A program made the translations under genes and the position numbers. From positions 62,001-126,000 of the forward strand of contig NZ_JAEG01000006.1 of the NCBI RefSeq assembly GCF_000518785.1: 64,000 nt of DNA, written 5' to 3'. Source of the stretch: Paenirhizobium selenitireducens ATCC BAA-1503 (GTDB lineage Bacteria > Pseudomonadota > Alphaproteobacteria > Rhizobiales > Rhizobiaceae). Of the stretch, positions 1 through 8,949 are shown piece by piece. Positions within the stretch are counted from its first letter, which is position 1. Every line of letters begins with the position of its first letter. The notes beneath the pieces are model-generated. The model was not told the origin of the DNA. It saw nothing but the letters and a program-made list of their open reading frames with translations, and did no database searches.

Positions 1-239
1 TCGACAATCCCGAGGCCGCCAGGAAAATCGCGAGAAGGATCAGCGATACGGCACTCGCGCTTGGAGAGAGGGCCGTCGGCAGGCCCGGACGCGTCTCGGG
101 GACCTCGGAAAAACGCGTGGTCGGCCTGCCCTATGTGATGGCCTACAGGGTCAGTGATCCAAGCGACGGAGAGGCGATCTACATCCTGCGGGTCATCCAC
201 ACCGCGCGCGACTGGCCGAACGAGCGGTGGCCCACCTGA
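1..239 (+). CDS. RelE/ParE-family toxin, C-terminal part
   Basis: Partial gene running in from the left edge; the frame is open from base 3 and stops at TGA 237-239. The 78 visible residues have the C-terminal layout of ParE toxins: a region with GRPGRVSGT, then VVGLPYVMAYRV, and a final beta strand ILRVIHTARDWP, matching the family's typical 'LP.lvaYrv....i.IlrVlH.ar.WP' ending. ParE toxins act on DNA gyrase; that activity is known of the family, not shown here. The partner antitoxin should lie upstream, outside the window. Confidence 0.8.
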   Translation, partial: DNPEAARKIARRISDTALALGERAVGRPGRVSGTSEKRVVGLPYVMAYRVSDPSDGEAIYILRVIHTARDWPNERWPT

Positions 240-310
240 ATCACCGCATGAAGCGGCGGAATCACTTCTTCAGTCCGCCGGCGCATCGTCTTGATTAGAC
301 TCGACATTCC

Positions 311-553
311 TCAGAACGGACCGGAGCGCATCCAGTCGCGGTGGCGTCTTTGTTCCGACCAGTAGGCCTCGGTCCGGTTCCGCGACGGGCGGCCGTCGAG
401 AAGGCCGAGATCCTTCTTCACCTCCGGCGGCAGATCCTCGGTGGCCGTGCGATCCGGCTGGAACAGGCGCTCGAGGAAGCGGCGCAGGGGCCGCAACAGA
501 CGGCCCGACGTCACGCCCGCCGGAGCCCACCAGCGTCTTGTCGCCTGCAACAT
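311..553 (-). CDS. Small basic protein, DUF1127-like
   Basis: An 80-residue Arg-rich protein starting MLQATRRWW. ATG 551-553 is chosen over upstream in-frame starts because a GGAGAGGAG ribosome-binding sequence lies just before it. The middle (LPPEVKKDLGLLDGRPSRN) resembles the 'L.D..LkDIGL.R.d' signature of DUF1127/YjiS-like small proteins, several of which bind RNA or affect phosphate and carbon metabolism in alphaproteobacteria. It is divergent from the LysR gene at 663, a common arrangement for this class. The family call is an inference from a short motif. Confidence 0.5.
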   Translation of the reverse strand: MLQATRRWWAPAGVTSGRLLRPLRRFLERLFQPDRTATEDLPPEVKKDLGLLDGRPSRNRTEAYWSEQRRHRDWMRSGPF

Positions 554-662
554 CTTCGTCTCCTCTCCATGGGCAAAAATGACCTGATGGACCAAGAGAT
601 GCGCCGGATTGCCGCCGGTTTCCAATTCGAATACGGTAGGCATGCATCAAGAGAGCTTATCC

Positions 663-1580
663 ATGAAACTGTCGAGACAGTTCCCGCTCAATGCCCTGCG
701 CGTCTTCGAGGCGGCGGCCCGGCATAGGAGCTTCACCAAGGCCGCCGAGGAACTGGGCATGACCCAGACGGCGGTGAGCTATCAGGTCAAGCTGCTGGAA
801 GACAATATCGGCGAGCCGTTGTTTCTCAGGAAGCCGCGCCAGATCGTGCTGACGGAAACGGCCGAGCGCATGCTGCCCAAGGTGACGGATGCCTTCGCCG
901 TCCTGCGCGAAGCGATCGCCACCGCGCGTCAGGATGCCGACGAGATCCTCGAAATCCACTCCACGCCGACATTCGCCTCCCATTGGCTGGCCCGGCATCT
1001 CGGCGCCTTCCAGCTCACCCATCCCAACATTGCAGTCCGGCTGCTCCGCGGCTCCGCACTCACCGACTTCAACCGCGAGACCGCCGATGTCGCCATCCGC
1101 ATCGGCATCGGTCCCTGGCCGGGCCTGGTCTGCCACCCGCTCCTGAGGCTCGATTACACGCCGATGCTGAGCCCAAGACTTTCGCAAAGCATCGGCGGAT
1201 TGAAGACACCGGCCGATCTCTTGAAACTGCCGCTGATCAGCGAGGATGACGAGATGTGGCGGGACTGGTTCGCATCGATCGGACTGGAGGCGCCGCCGCA
1301 CCGCGCACCGCGCATCAGCGCCTTCGGCGCGCTCGATCTCGACGCAGGCGCTGCGATCGCCGGCCAGGGCGTGGCCTTCCTCAGCCGCTTCTACCTGCAG
1401 GACGAGCTTGCCTCCGGGCGGCTGATCCAGCCCTTCGAGGCGGCCTACCTCGACAAGAATACCTATTGGCTGGTCTACCCGGAAAGCCGCCGCAACGTGG
1501 CGAAAATCCGCAAGTTCCGCGAATGGCTGGAGGCGACATTGGCGCCGGAACGGGTCGCCATGGGCCTTGATGCGCAATGA
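663..1580 (+). CDS. LysR-family transcriptional regulator, GcvA-like
   Basis: About 305 residues, normal for LysR. The N-terminal winged helix-turn-helix spans roughly residues 5-65 (FPLNALRVFEAAARHRSFTKAAEELGMTQTAVSYQ), and the periplasmic-binding-protein-like effector domain follows from about residue 90. The FPLNALR opening and SYQVK recognition helix are typical of the GcvA subgroup. The longer frame opens at 609, but ATG 663 is preceded by AGAGAG and gives the family's usual N-terminus. It lies 120 bp upstream of puuD in the same orientation and may control the purine genes; that is positional inference only. Confidence 0.85.
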   Translation: MKLSRQFPLNALRVFEAAARHRSFTKAAEELGMTQTAVSYQVKLLEDNIGEPLFLRKPRQIVLTETAERMLPKVTDAFAVLREAIATARQDADEILEIHSTPTFASHWLARHLGAFQLTHPNIAVRLLRGSALTDFNRETADVAIRIGIGPWPGLVCHPLLRLDYTPMLSPRLSQSIGGLKTPADLLKLPLISEDDEMWRDWFASIGLEAPPHRAPRISAFGALDLDAGAAIAGQGVAFLSRFYLQDELASGRLIQPFEAAYLDKNTYWLVYPESRRNVAKIRKFREWLEATLAPERVAMGLDAQ

Positions 1581-1700
1581 CGTCCGGGAACCTCATCAAA
1601 GAAATTCTCTGGATTGGCCCGCGATCCGACATGCGGGGCTTCCCTTGCGGTGGATAATTTCCGAAACTGAAAGGCCGGGGGGAAGAAAGGGATTTTTCTG

Positions 1701-2936
1701 ATGTACGAATACGCCATTGCCTGGGAATGGCTCTCCTTTGCCGTGCGTTGGCTGCACGTCATCACCGCGATCGCCTGGATCGGCTCGTCCTTCTATTTCA
1801 TCGCGCTCGATCTCGGCCTGGTGAAGCGGGCGCATCTGCCGGTCGGCGCCTATGGCGAGGAATGGCAGGTGCATGGCGGCGGCTTCTACCACATCCAGAA
1901 ATACCTGGTGGCGCCGGCAACCATGCCGGAGCACCTGACCTGGTTCAAATGGGAAAGCTACGTCACCTGGCTCTCGGGCTTCTCCATGCTCGCCGTCGTC
2001 TATTACGGCGGCGCCGATCTCTTCCTGATCGACCGGCACGTGCTCGACCTCACCCAATGGCAGGCGATCGCCCTTTCCGTCGCCTCGCTCGCCGTCGGCT
2101 GGGTGATCTACGACCAGCTGTGCAAGTCGCCGCTCGGCAGGAACATCTGGGTGCTGATGGGCGTGCTCTACGTCGCGCTGATCGCCATGGCCTGGGGCTA
2201 TACGCAGGTCTTCACCGGCCGCGCCGCCTTCCTGCATCTCGGCGCGTTTACCGCCACCATCATGTCGGCAAACGTCTTCCTGATCATCATCCCCAACCAG
2301 AAGATCGTCGTCGCCGACCTGATCGCCGGGCGCACGCCCGACCCGAAATACGGCGTGATCGCCAAGCAGCGTTCGCTGCACAACAACTACCTGACGCTGC
2401 CCGTGATCTTCTTCATGCTGTCGAACCATTATCCACTGGCTTTCGGCACGGCCTATAACTGGGTGATCGCAGCACTGGTCTTCCTGATGGGCGTCACGAT
2501 CCGCCACTGGTTCAACACCACCCATGCCCGCAAGGGCCGGCCGACCTGGACCTGGCTTGCCACCCTTTTGATCTTCATCGCCATCATGTGGCTATCGACC
2601 GTTCAGAAGGCCCCGGTGGAGGAAGAGGTTTCGGTCGCGCCGGTCCATCTGCGCTTCGTCGAGAACGCCCATTACGAGGCGGCCCGCGACGTCGTCATGT
2701 CGCGCTGTTCGATGTGCCACGCCGCCGAGCCGGTCTGGGAGGGCATCGTGCGGCCGCCGAAGGACCTGAAGCTGGAGACGGATGCGCAGATCGCCGCCCA
2801 TGCGCGCGAAATCTACATCCAGGCCGGCCGCAGCCATGCCATGCCGCCCGGCAATGTCACCGAAGTCTCGTCCGAGGAGCGCGCCCTGCTGGTCGCCTGG
2901 TTCGAGAGCGCGGTGTCTGAGGCGAAGCAGCCATGA
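1701..2936 (+). CDS. puuD: PuuD-type membrane urate oxidase with C-terminal cytochrome c
   Basis: A 411-residue integral membrane protein with about eight transmembrane segments in residues 10-300, including the HVITAIAWIGSSFYFIALD start and conserved His residues of the PuuD family, followed by a soluble c-type haem domain with C336-SM-C339-H340 and a distal Met in the HAMPPGN segment. PuuD proteins oxidise urate to 5-hydroxyisourate and pass electrons to the respiratory chain rather than making H2O2 like uricase. The gene overlaps guaD by ATGA, and the enzymes for the next steps (hydroxyisourate hydrolase, OHCU decarboxylase) lie a few kb away, supporting the assignment. Confidence 0.92.
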   Translation: MYEYAIAWEWLSFAVRWLHVITAIAWIGSSFYFIALDLGLVKRAHLPVGAYGEEWQVHGGGFYHIQKYLVAPATMPEHLTWFKWESYVTWLSGFSMLAVVYYGGADLFLIDRHVLDLTQWQAIALSVASLAVGWVIYDQLCKSPLGRNIWVLMGVLYVALIAMAWGYTQVFTGRAAFLHLGAFTATIMSANVFLIIIPNQKIVVADLIAGRTPDPKYGVIAKQRSLHNNYLTLPVIFFMLSNHYPLAFGTAYNWVIAALVFLMGVTIRHWFNTTHARKGRPTWTWLATLLIFIAIMWLSTVQKAPVEEEVSVAPVHLRFVENAHYEAARDVVMSRCSMCHAAEPVWEGIVRPPKDLKLETDAQIAAHAREIYIQAGRSHAMPPGNVTEVSSEERALLVAWFESAVSEAKQP

Positions 2937-4243
2937 GCGCCGTCCTCTATCGCGGGCGCACGCTGAGCTTCACCCGCGCGCCGGATCACATCGACGATGC
3001 CGGCAGCTATCGTTACGAGAGCGACGGCGCGCTGCTGGTCGAGGACGGCAGGATTGTCGCCATGGGCGATTTTGCCGACGTCAATGCCGCCGCGCCCGAA
3101 GGGACGGTCGTGGTCGACCACCGCCCGCATCTCATCCTGCCCGGCCTGATCGACACCCATGTGCACTTCCCGCAGATGCAGGTGATCGCCTCCTATGCCG
3201 CGAACCTGCTCGAATGGCTGAACACCTACACCTTCCCGGAGGAATGCCGCTTCGTCGAAAGCGCCCATGCCGAGCGCATCGCCAAGGCCTTCTTCGACGA
3301 ATTCTTCCGCAACGGCACGACCACCGCGGTCGCCTATTGCTCGGTGCACAAGGCCTCGGCCGACGCCTATTTCGCCGAGAGCCTCAGGCGCGGCAGCCTG
3401 ATGATCGGCGGCAAGGTGATGATGGACCGCAACGCGCCGCAGGGCCTGCTCGACACGCCGGAGACGGGCTATGACGAGACACGGCAGGTGATCGCCGACT
3501 GGCACGGAAAGGGCCGCAACCACGTCGCCATCACCCCGCGCTTCGCCATCACCTCGACACCTCGGCAGATGGCGATGACGCAGGACCTGGCGCAAGAATT
3601 CCCCGACCTGCATATCCAGACGCATCTGTCGGAAAACCACGACGAGATCGACTTCACCTGCTCGCTCTATCCGGACGCGATCGACTACACCGACATCTAC
3701 GCGCATTACGGCCTGCTGGGGCGCAAGAGCCTGTTCGGCCATGCGATCCACCTGTCGGACCGCGAGGCGGATGCCATGAGCGAGGCCGGCGCGGTCGCCG
3801 TCCACTGCCCGACCTCCAATCTCTTCCTCGGCTCCGGCCTGTTTCCGATGCGCAAGTACCAGCGGCGCGAGAAGAAGCTGCGCATCGCGGTCGCCACGGA
3901 CATCGGCGGCGGCTCCAGCTACTCCATGTTCAAGACGCTCGACGAGGCCTACAAGATCCAGCAATTGCTCGGCGAGCGACTAAACCCGCTGGAAAGCTTC
4001 CACATGATGACGCGCGGCAATGCCGAGGCGCTGTCGCTCGAGAACCGGATCGGCACGCTGGAGCCCGGCACGGATGCCGATTTCGTCGTGCTGAACGCGG
4101 CTGCCACGCCTGCCATGGCGCTGCGCATGGAGACGGTCAAATCCCTTGCGGAGGAACTGTTTCTGCTGCAGACAATGGGAGACGACAGATCCGTCGTCGA
4201 AACCTATGTCGCGGGCAAGGCAATGAAGCCGGCCGCCGCCTGA
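2933..4243 (+). CDS. guaD: Guanine deaminase
   Basis: A 436-residue amidohydrolase-superfamily enzyme. The zinc-binding H76-x-H78 is in LIDTHVHFPQMQV, the guanine deaminase subgroup signature. Further metal or catalytic segments are visible: QTHLSENHDEI, LFGHAIHLSD and ATDIGGGSSYSM. It deaminates guanine to xanthine in the cytosol. The start overlaps the puuD stop (ATGA), implying translational coupling. Xanthine dehydrogenase, the missing step between the two products, is not in the window. Confidence 0.93.
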   Translation: MSAVLYRGRTLSFTRAPDHIDDAGSYRYESDGALLVEDGRIVAMGDFADVNAAAPEGTVVVDHRPHLILPGLIDTHVHFPQMQVIASYAANLLEWLNTYTFPEECRFVESAHAERIAKAFFDEFFRNGTTTAVAYCSVHKASADAYFAESLRRGSLMIGGKVMMDRNAPQGLLDTPETGYDETRQVIADWHGKGRNHVAITPRFAITSTPRQMAMTQDLAQEFPDLHIQTHLSENHDEIDFTCSLYPDAIDYTDIYAHYGLLGRKSLFGHAIHLSDREADAMSEAGAVAVHCPTSNLFLGSGLFPMRKYQRREKKLRIAVATDIGGGSSYSMFKTLDEAYKIQQLLGERLNPLESFHMMTRGNAEALSLENRIGTLEPGTDADFVVLNAAATPAMALRMETVKSLAEELFLLQTMGDDRSVVETYVAGKAMKPAAA

Positions 4244-4250
4244 GGGATCG

Positions 4251-4682
4251 ATGCAGCACGGCTATTCCGGCACTCCTCTTGCCAAGAAGCTCGGCCTGAA
4301 ACCCGGCATGGCGACGCTGTTCCTCGACCTGCCGGACCATTTGTGCGATCTTGCCCGCACCGACGGCCTGGCGCGGGTCGCGACGAGCCTCGACGGCGTC
4401 ACAGCAAGGGAATTCGACCTGATCCATGGATTCGAAACCGCGCGCGAGCGGCTGGCCGACCGCCTTCCGGCACTCCGCGCCGCGCTCAAGGCCGATGGCA
4501 TGTTGTGGCTTTCCTGGCCGAAGAAGTCCTCCGGCGTGCAAACCTCGATCACCGAGGACGTGCTGCGCGAGCTGATCCTGCCGACCGGCCTTGTCGACGT
4601 GAAGGTCTGCGCCGTGGATGCCGTCTGGTCGGGGCTGAAATTCGTGTTCCGCAAGGAACTGCGTGGGACGCTCGTTGGATGA
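4251..4682 (+). CDS. DUF3052-family protein
   Basis: A 143-residue protein starting MQHGYSGTPLAKKLGLKPG, seven bases after guaD. The 'YsgtpLakKLGik.G' opening, a central acidic stretch and the LWLSWPKKSSGV motif match the DUF3052 family, whose biochemical role is unknown. No signal peptide or membrane segment. The tight spacing makes it part of the puuD-guaD transcription unit. Confidence 0.75.
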   Translation: MQHGYSGTPLAKKLGLKPGMATLFLDLPDHLCDLARTDGLARVATSLDGVTAREFDLIHGFETARERLADRLPALRAALKADGMLWLSWPKKSSGVQTSITEDVLRELILPTGLVDVKVCAVDAVWSGLKFVFRKELRGTLVG

Positions 4683-4698
4683 GCGCGGAAACCAATCC

Positions 4699-5136
4699 AT
4701 GAACTTGCTTGTCAATCTCGCTCTCGGCATCCTTCTGATCTCGATGACGGTCGTCATCCACACTTTCGGGCTGATGGGCGTGACCCATGCGATGAGCTGG
4801 ATCACCTCGCATGTCCGCCTGCACGGCCACCGAAGCCGCATCCTGGCGATGAACACGGTGGTCATCGGCGTCTTTGCCGTGCTGACCGCGGAAGTCTGGC
4901 TCTGGGCGATCTGCTATCACATGATCGGCTTCATCGAGGATTTCCCCACCGCCCTCTATTTCGCCACCATCACCTTTTCCACCGTCGGCTATGGCGACGT
5001 CATTCCGCACCCCGAATGGCGCATGCTGGCAGCGCTCGAGGGCATTGACGGCTTCGTGCTGATCGGCTGGTCCACCGCCTATCTGGTGGCGGCCGGCATG
5101 CGGATCGGTCCCTTCCGGTCGGGAGAACATTTCTGA
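4699..5136 (+). CDS. Two-TM potassium channel family protein
   Basis: A 145-residue membrane protein. Transmembrane helices lie at about 4-24, 50-72 and 115-137, with a pore loop bearing the selectivity filter T95-V-G-Y-G-D100 (TFSTVGYGD). This is the Ion_trans_2 pore module without the C-terminal RCK/TrkA regulatory domain. ATG 4699 is used because it gives a hydrophobic N-terminus directly; an in-frame ATG at 4663 overlaps the DUF3052 gene. It sits in a purine-catabolism cluster with no obvious functional link. Confidence 0.85.
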   Translation: MNLLVNLALGILLISMTVVIHTFGLMGVTHAMSWITSHVRLHGHRSRILAMNTVVIGVFAVLTAEVWLWAICYHMIGFIEDFPTALYFATITFSTVGYGDVIPHPEWRMLAALEGIDGFVLIGWSTAYLVAAGMRIGPFRSGEHF

Positions 5137-5174
5137 TGGCACTCTGTCGTCCATTTCCAAAGAGGTAATACCCC

Positions 5175-6326
5175 GTGTCCCCCATTCTTGAGATCGCCGA
5201 CCTGAAGCGGCTGGCGAAGCGTCGCGTGCCGAAACTGTTCTTCGACTATGCCGACAGCGGCGCGTATACCGAGAGCACCTACCGCGCCAACGAGAGCGAT
5301 TTTTCCAGGATCAAGCTGCGCCAGCGCGTGCTGGTCGACATGAGCGGCCGTTCGCTCGAAACGACCATGATCGGCGAGACAGTCAGGATGCCGGTAGCGC
5401 TCGCGCCGACGGGCCTGACCGGCATGCAACATGCCGACGGCGAAATGCTGGCGGCGAGGGCTGCCGAAGAATTCGGCGTGCCCTTCACGCTGTCGACCAT
5501 GAGCATATGCTCGATCGAGGACGTCGCCTCGGTCACCACGAAGCCCTTCTGGTTCCAGCTCTACGTCATGCGCGACCGCGATTTCGTGCTGAACCTGATC
5601 GAGCGCGCCAAGGCGGCGAAATGCTCGGCGCTCGTCCTGACCGCCGACCTGCAGATCCTCGGCCAGCGCCACAAGGACCTGCGCAACGGCCTCTCCGCCC
5701 CGCCGAAGCTGACGCCCAAGCATCTCTACCAGATGGCCACGCGCCCGCGCTGGTGCTGGAACATGCTGCAGACGAACCGCCGAACCTTCCGCAACATCCA
5801 CGGCCACGCCAAGAGCGTGACCGACCTCGCCTCGCTCAATGCCTGGACGGTCGAGCAGTTCGACCCGCAGCTGTCGTGGAAGGACGTGGCGTGGATCAAG
5901 GAGCGCTGGGGCGGCAAGCTGATCATCAAGGGCATTCTCGACGTCGAGGATGCGAAGATGGCGGCCGAGACCGGTGCCGACGCGATCATCGTCTCCAACC
6001 ATGGCGGCCGCCAGCTCGACGGCGCGCATTCGTCGATCGCCATGCTGCCGCGCATCGTCGATGCGGTCGGCGACCGGATCGAGGTGCATCTCGACGGTGG
6101 CATCCGCTCGGGCCAGGACGTGCTGAAAGCCGTGGCCCTCGGCGCCAAGGGCACCTATATCGGCCGCCCCTTCCTCTATGGCCTCGGCGCGATGGGCAAG
6201 CCGGGCGTCACCAAGGCTTTGGAAATCATCGCCAAGGAGATGGACACCACCATGGCGCTGTGCGGCAAGCGGAAGATCACCGAGATCGACGGCGACATCA
6301 TCGCCGAGAACCCGTTCAAGGTTTGA
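5175..6326 (+). CDS. lldD: FMN-dependent alpha-hydroxy-acid dehydrogenase, LldD-like
   Basis: A 383-residue TIM-barrel flavoenzyme starting at GTG after an AAAGAGG ribosome-binding site. Family hallmarks: DYADSGAYTE near residue 20, PVALAPTG, QLYV, the active-site SNHGGRQLD with His276, and DGGIRSGQDVLKAVALGAKGTYIGRP for phosphate binding of FMN. It oxidises L-lactate or a related 2-hydroxy acid and usually feeds the quinone pool. Substrate cannot be settled from sequence; glycolate-like acids are possible given the glyoxylate-producing genes nearby. Confidence 0.85.
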   Translation: MSPILEIADLKRLAKRRVPKLFFDYADSGAYTESTYRANESDFSRIKLRQRVLVDMSGRSLETTMIGETVRMPVALAPTGLTGMQHADGEMLAARAAEEFGVPFTLSTMSICSIEDVASVTTKPFWFQLYVMRDRDFVLNLIERAKAAKCSALVLTADLQILGQRHKDLRNGLSAPPKLTPKHLYQMATRPRWCWNMLQTNRRTFRNIHGHAKSVTDLASLNAWTVEQFDPQLSWKDVAWIKERWGGKLIIKGILDVEDAKMAAETGADAIIVSNHGGRQLDGAHSSIAMLPRIVDAVGDRIEVHLDGGIRSGQDVLKAVALGAKGTYIGRPFLYGLGAMGKPGVTKALEIIAKEMDTTMALCGKRKITEIDGDIIAENPFKV

Positions 6327-6413
6327 GATCGGAAGGGCGAAGAGGCGCGGCGACCGGCGCATCAGAGCACAAATCGAGGCCGTCCTTTTCAAAGAGGGCC
6401 GAGCGGTGTCGGT

Positions 6414-6546
6414 CCCTCTTCTCCCCCGCGGGGAGAAGGTGGCGCGTAGCGCCGGATGAGGGGGGCGAAGCCAATTGATGGCTGCGCACTTGGCCCCCTC
6501 ATCGCCTCGCATTCGCTCGGCACTTCTCCCCGCTGGGGAGAAGAGA
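6414..6546. repeat. Palindromic intergenic repeats, family A (two copies, inverted)
   Basis: Two facing copies of a short repeat. The first (6414-6465) is a TTCTCCCC/GGGGAGAA hairpin followed by GTGGCGCGTAGCGCCGGATG and a G run. The second (6493-6546) is a diverged copy in opposite orientation. The same family recurs near 59.5, 59.7, 60.2, 60.35 and 63.6 kb. They resemble rhizobial intergenic mosaic elements and sit between convergent genes. Confidence 0.85.
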
Positions 6547-6559
6547 GCCGGCGCCAGCC

Positions 6560-7300
6560 TCAGGCGATCCAGCCGGTCGACAGCGCGCTCACCCAGTCGG
6601 CCATGCCGTGCGCCCACGCCAGTTCGGCGGCAGCCGCGTTGTCGTAGCGCACCTGCCGGAAGGTCGGCTGCCAGCCGCGGCCGGTCTTCTCCAGCACCGC
6701 ATAGGCGGCAAAGGGCGCGCCGGCCTGGGCCTTGTGGTAGAAGGGCTTGTCATAGTCGAAGCCCGGACAGCCGACGCTGCCGGGATTGACGATCAGCCGC
6801 CCGTCGGAAAGCTGGGCTGAGCGGGCGATATGGCTGTGGCCGCACAGGATCAGCGGCTGCTCGACACCCTCCGCCAGCGCCTCGATCTCATCGATCGGCC
6901 TCAGATGGAAGATGCCGGCCTCGTGCAGCGTCTCCATCCAGTAGGTATTGTCGTCCTTGGGCGTCGCGTGGCAGAGATAGACCTCGTCGCGATAGACGGC
7001 ACTGAACGGCAGCGAGCGGATCCAGTCGAGCTGGGCTTCCGACAGCTGCGGATAGGACGGCCGCTCCCAGTCGCCCATCTCCTCGAAAGGCCGGTCGATC
7101 AGCGCCCGGTCGTGATTGCCGCGCACCGTCACGGCATTAAGCGGGATCAGCAGGTCGGCGGTCAGCCCGGCCTCGAGCGGCCCGGAAAAGCAGTCGCCGA
7201 GATTGACGATCTCGGTAATCCCCTGCCGGCGGATGTCCTGAAGCACGGCCTCAAGTGCCAGATGGTTGCCGTGTACGTCGGCGATGGCGGCGAAGATCAT
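6560..7300 (-). CDS. Calcineurin-like metallophosphoesterase, YfcE/ApaH-like
   Basis: A 246-residue cytosolic phosphoesterase. Metal-binding motifs appear in order: IADVHGN at residue 7, LGDCFSGP at about 34, RGNHD at about 60, CHATP at about 110 and CGHSH at about 153, followed by VNPGSVGCPG. This is the two-metal core of small bacterial phosphodiesterases; the substrate cannot be told. The start ATG overlaps the stop of the hydroxyisourate hydrolase gene (TGATG), so it is the last gene of the ureide operon. Confidence 0.85.
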   Translation of the reverse strand: MIFAAIADVHGNHLALEAVLQDIRRQGITEIVNLGDCFSGPLEAGLTADLLIPLNAVTVRGNHDRALIDRPFEEMGDWERPSYPQLSEAQLDWIRSLPFSAVYRDEVYLCHATPKDDNTYWMETLHEAGIFHLRPIDEIEALAEGVEQPLILCGHSHIARSAQLSDGRLIVNPGSVGCPGFDYDKPFYHKAQAGAPFAAYAVLEKTGRGWQPTFRQVRYDNAAAAELAWAHGMADWVSALSTGWIA

Positions 7301-7656
7301 CAGCTGCCCCGATAGGTCGAATAGCCGTAGGGCGAAAGGAGGAGCGGCACGTGATAATGCGCCGCCGTGTCGGATATGCCGAAGCGGATGGGGATGACGT
7401 CGAGGAAGGGCGGCTCGGTCAGCGAAACGCCGCTCGCCTTCAGATAGTCGCCGGCATGGAACAGCAGCTCGTACCGCCCCGCCTGGAAATCGGCGTCCTT
7501 CAGCAGCGGCCCGCCGTCGATCCGTCCGTCGGCATTGGTGAAGACCGTGGTGATCAGTTCGGCCTCCTCCCCGTTCATCCGCATCAGCTGGATCTTCAGC
7601 CCCTCGGCGGGTTTGCCAAGCGCGGTATCGAGGACATGGGTCGTCAGAGCGGTCAT
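7300..7656 (-). CDS. uraH: 5-hydroxyisourate hydrolase (transthyretin-like)
   Basis: 118 residues, the usual size. It has both family signatures: N-terminal [14 protein letters not shown] and the C-terminal YGYSTYRGS, which separates the enzyme from vertebrate transthyretin. It hydrolyses 5-hydroxyisourate, the PuuD product, to OHCU. It overlaps the upstream ureidoglycolate lyase gene by 4 bp and the downstream phosphoesterase by 1 bp. No signal peptide. Confidence 0.95.
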   Translation of the reverse strand: MTALTTHVLDTALGKPAEGLKIQLMRMNGEEAELITTVFTNADGRIDGGPLLKDADFQAGRYELLFHAGDYLKASGVSLTEPPFLDVIPIRFGISDTAAHYHVPLLLSPYGYSTYRGS

Positions 7657-8153
7657 AGATGGGGCTCCAGGATGCGGTATGGCGTTGAGAAGAAATGCTC
7701 TTCGAGATTGTTGCCCGGACCGTCGCGATCGACAACCAGAAAATCCGAGATCGCACCGATTGCCATCAGCGGATGGTGCCAGACATTGCGGCGATAGTTC
7801 ACCCCCTGGTCCGGACGCGCCAGGAAGACCTGCGGCCGGCCGGGTGTGCCATCCTCGTCCGGCGAGACCGCCACCAGGAAGGACCGCCCCGACAGCGGCG
7901 AAAAACTCTGGCTGCCGAACGGATGGCGCTCCATCATGCCGATCTCGTAAGGGAAGCTGCGCGGCTGTCCGCGGAAGATGCTGACGATCACCCGCGCCCC
8001 CTCGCCGGAAACCTCGGGCGCAAACAGCGCGTGAAACCGCTCGGTCGTGCCGCCATTGATCAGCCGCATGGTGGAAGGATCGGCCTCGATCACCTCGCCG
8101 AATGGCGAGAAGGCGGCGGCGGTAAGCGGCTGGATGGAGAGGAGATCGGTCAC
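7653..8153 (-). CDS. allA: Ureidoglycolate lyase
   Basis: 166 residues, matching the AllA cupin family, which cleaves ureidoglycolate to glyoxylate and urea. Visible hallmarks are the [14 protein letters not shown] start, [12 protein letters not shown], the FRGQPRSFP strand, [15 protein letters not shown] and the C-terminal [16 protein letters not shown]. It is the terminal step of the allantoin route. The start lies six bases downstream of the HEPN gene stop, so it may be co-transcribed with the HEPN/MNT pair. Confidence 0.92.
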   Translation of the reverse strand: MTDLLSIQPLTAAAFSPFGEVIEADPSTMRLINGGTTERFHALFAPEVSGEGARVIVSIFRGQPRSFPYEIGMMERHPFGSQSFSPLSGRSFLVAVSPDEDGTPGRPQVFLARPDQGVNYRRNVWHHPLMAIGAISDFLVVDRDGPGNNLEEHFFSTPYRILEPHL

Positions 8154-8159
8154 GCGGGG

Positions 8160-8525
8160 TCATTCTCCCTGGATATGCGGATGGCGCAGTTGATCGAGCT
8201 GGGCGACGAGTGCCGGCAGGTCCCTCTGGACGGTGTCCCAGACCAGCGACCAGTCGGGATCTCCGTATTCGCGGAGGACCATGTTGCGCAACCCCTCGAT
8301 CGTCGACCAGGCGATGTCCGGGTGTTCGGACGCCACGTCCGGAAAACGGCCGAGGATCCTCGATGCGGCGGCAGCGATCAGCACGAACGTCATCGCGACC
8401 GCGCGCTGGGTCAGGATATCCCGCTCGAATGTCTCCGGCGTCGAACCGCCAACGAAGCCAATCGCCTCGGAGGCTGCCTCCTGCATGTCGAGGAGATTGT
8501 CGAGAAGCCGCTGCTCCGGGGTCAT
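8160..8525 (-). CDS. HepT-like (DUF86) HEPN protein with altered active site
   Basis: 121 residues, predicted all-helical. The C-terminal half ([30 protein letters not shown]) matches DUF86/HepT HEPN proteins, the toxin or ribonuclease half of HEPN-MNT systems. The canonical R-x4-H-x-Y motif reads R80-N-M-V-L-R85-E-Y87: the catalytic His position is Arg (codon CGC, one transition from CAC). It overlaps the nucleotidyltransferase gene by ATGA. The protein may be an inactivated toxin or a divergent subfamily. Confidence 0.82.
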   Translation of the reverse strand: MTPEQRLLDNLLDMQEAASEAIGFVGGSTPETFERDILTQRAVAMTFVLIAAAASRILGRFPDVASEHPDIAWSTIEGLRNMVLREYGDPDWSLVWDTVQRDLPALVAQLDQLRHPHIQGE

Positions 8526-8812
8526 ATGGCCGCCGCCTCGGCCAGGATCCCGTCACGCATCCGTGGCTTCAGGCCGCCCGAGGTCACCACATCCACCTTG
8601 CACGGCAGCAGTTGCTCCATCTCGGGCTGCAATCCGCCCAGATCGAACAATGTCATTCCCGGTAATGCGTCGACCAGGATATCCAGATCGCTGCCGACCC
8701 GGTCTTCGCCGCGAGCGACCGAGCCGAAGACGCGCGGGTTCGCCGCATTGAAGCGTTTCGTCGCCTCGCGGATCGCCTGACGGTTCTTTTCCAGCACATC
8801 GGACGGCTTCAT
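8522..8812 (-). CDS. MntA-like minimal nucleotidyltransferase (antitoxin)
   Basis: 96 residues from ATG 8810-8812, preceded by an AGGAGAG ribosome-binding site; a longer frame opens upstream but lacks one. The nucleotidyltransferase motif GSX10DXD is intact (G30-S31, D42, D44: [15 protein letters not shown]). MntA proteins add AMP to HepT and silence it, according to work on HEPN-MNT systems. It is the first gene of the pair and is translationally coupled to the HEPN gene. Confidence 0.87.
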   Translation of the reverse strand: MKPSDVLEKNRQAIREATKRFNAANPRVFGSVARGEDRVGSDLDILVDALPGMTLFDLGGLQPEMEQLLPCKVDVVTSGGLKPRMRDGILAEAAAI

Positions 8813-8949
8813 CGGCTCTCTCCTGCCCGGCCAATATAGGCGAGCCGCCCCGCCGAGGGAAGCGCCGAGCAGCACGAGAGGCGATCGCCGAAACGCAAAC
8901 GACGCCGGATTTCTCCGGCGTCGTCATCGTCTTGGGAAAAGCGGACCGA

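Noticed and set aside
5079..6617. A 512-codon reverse frame over lldD
   Set aside because: Shadow of lldD and of the repeat region; its amino acid pattern is that of antisense GC-rich DNA.
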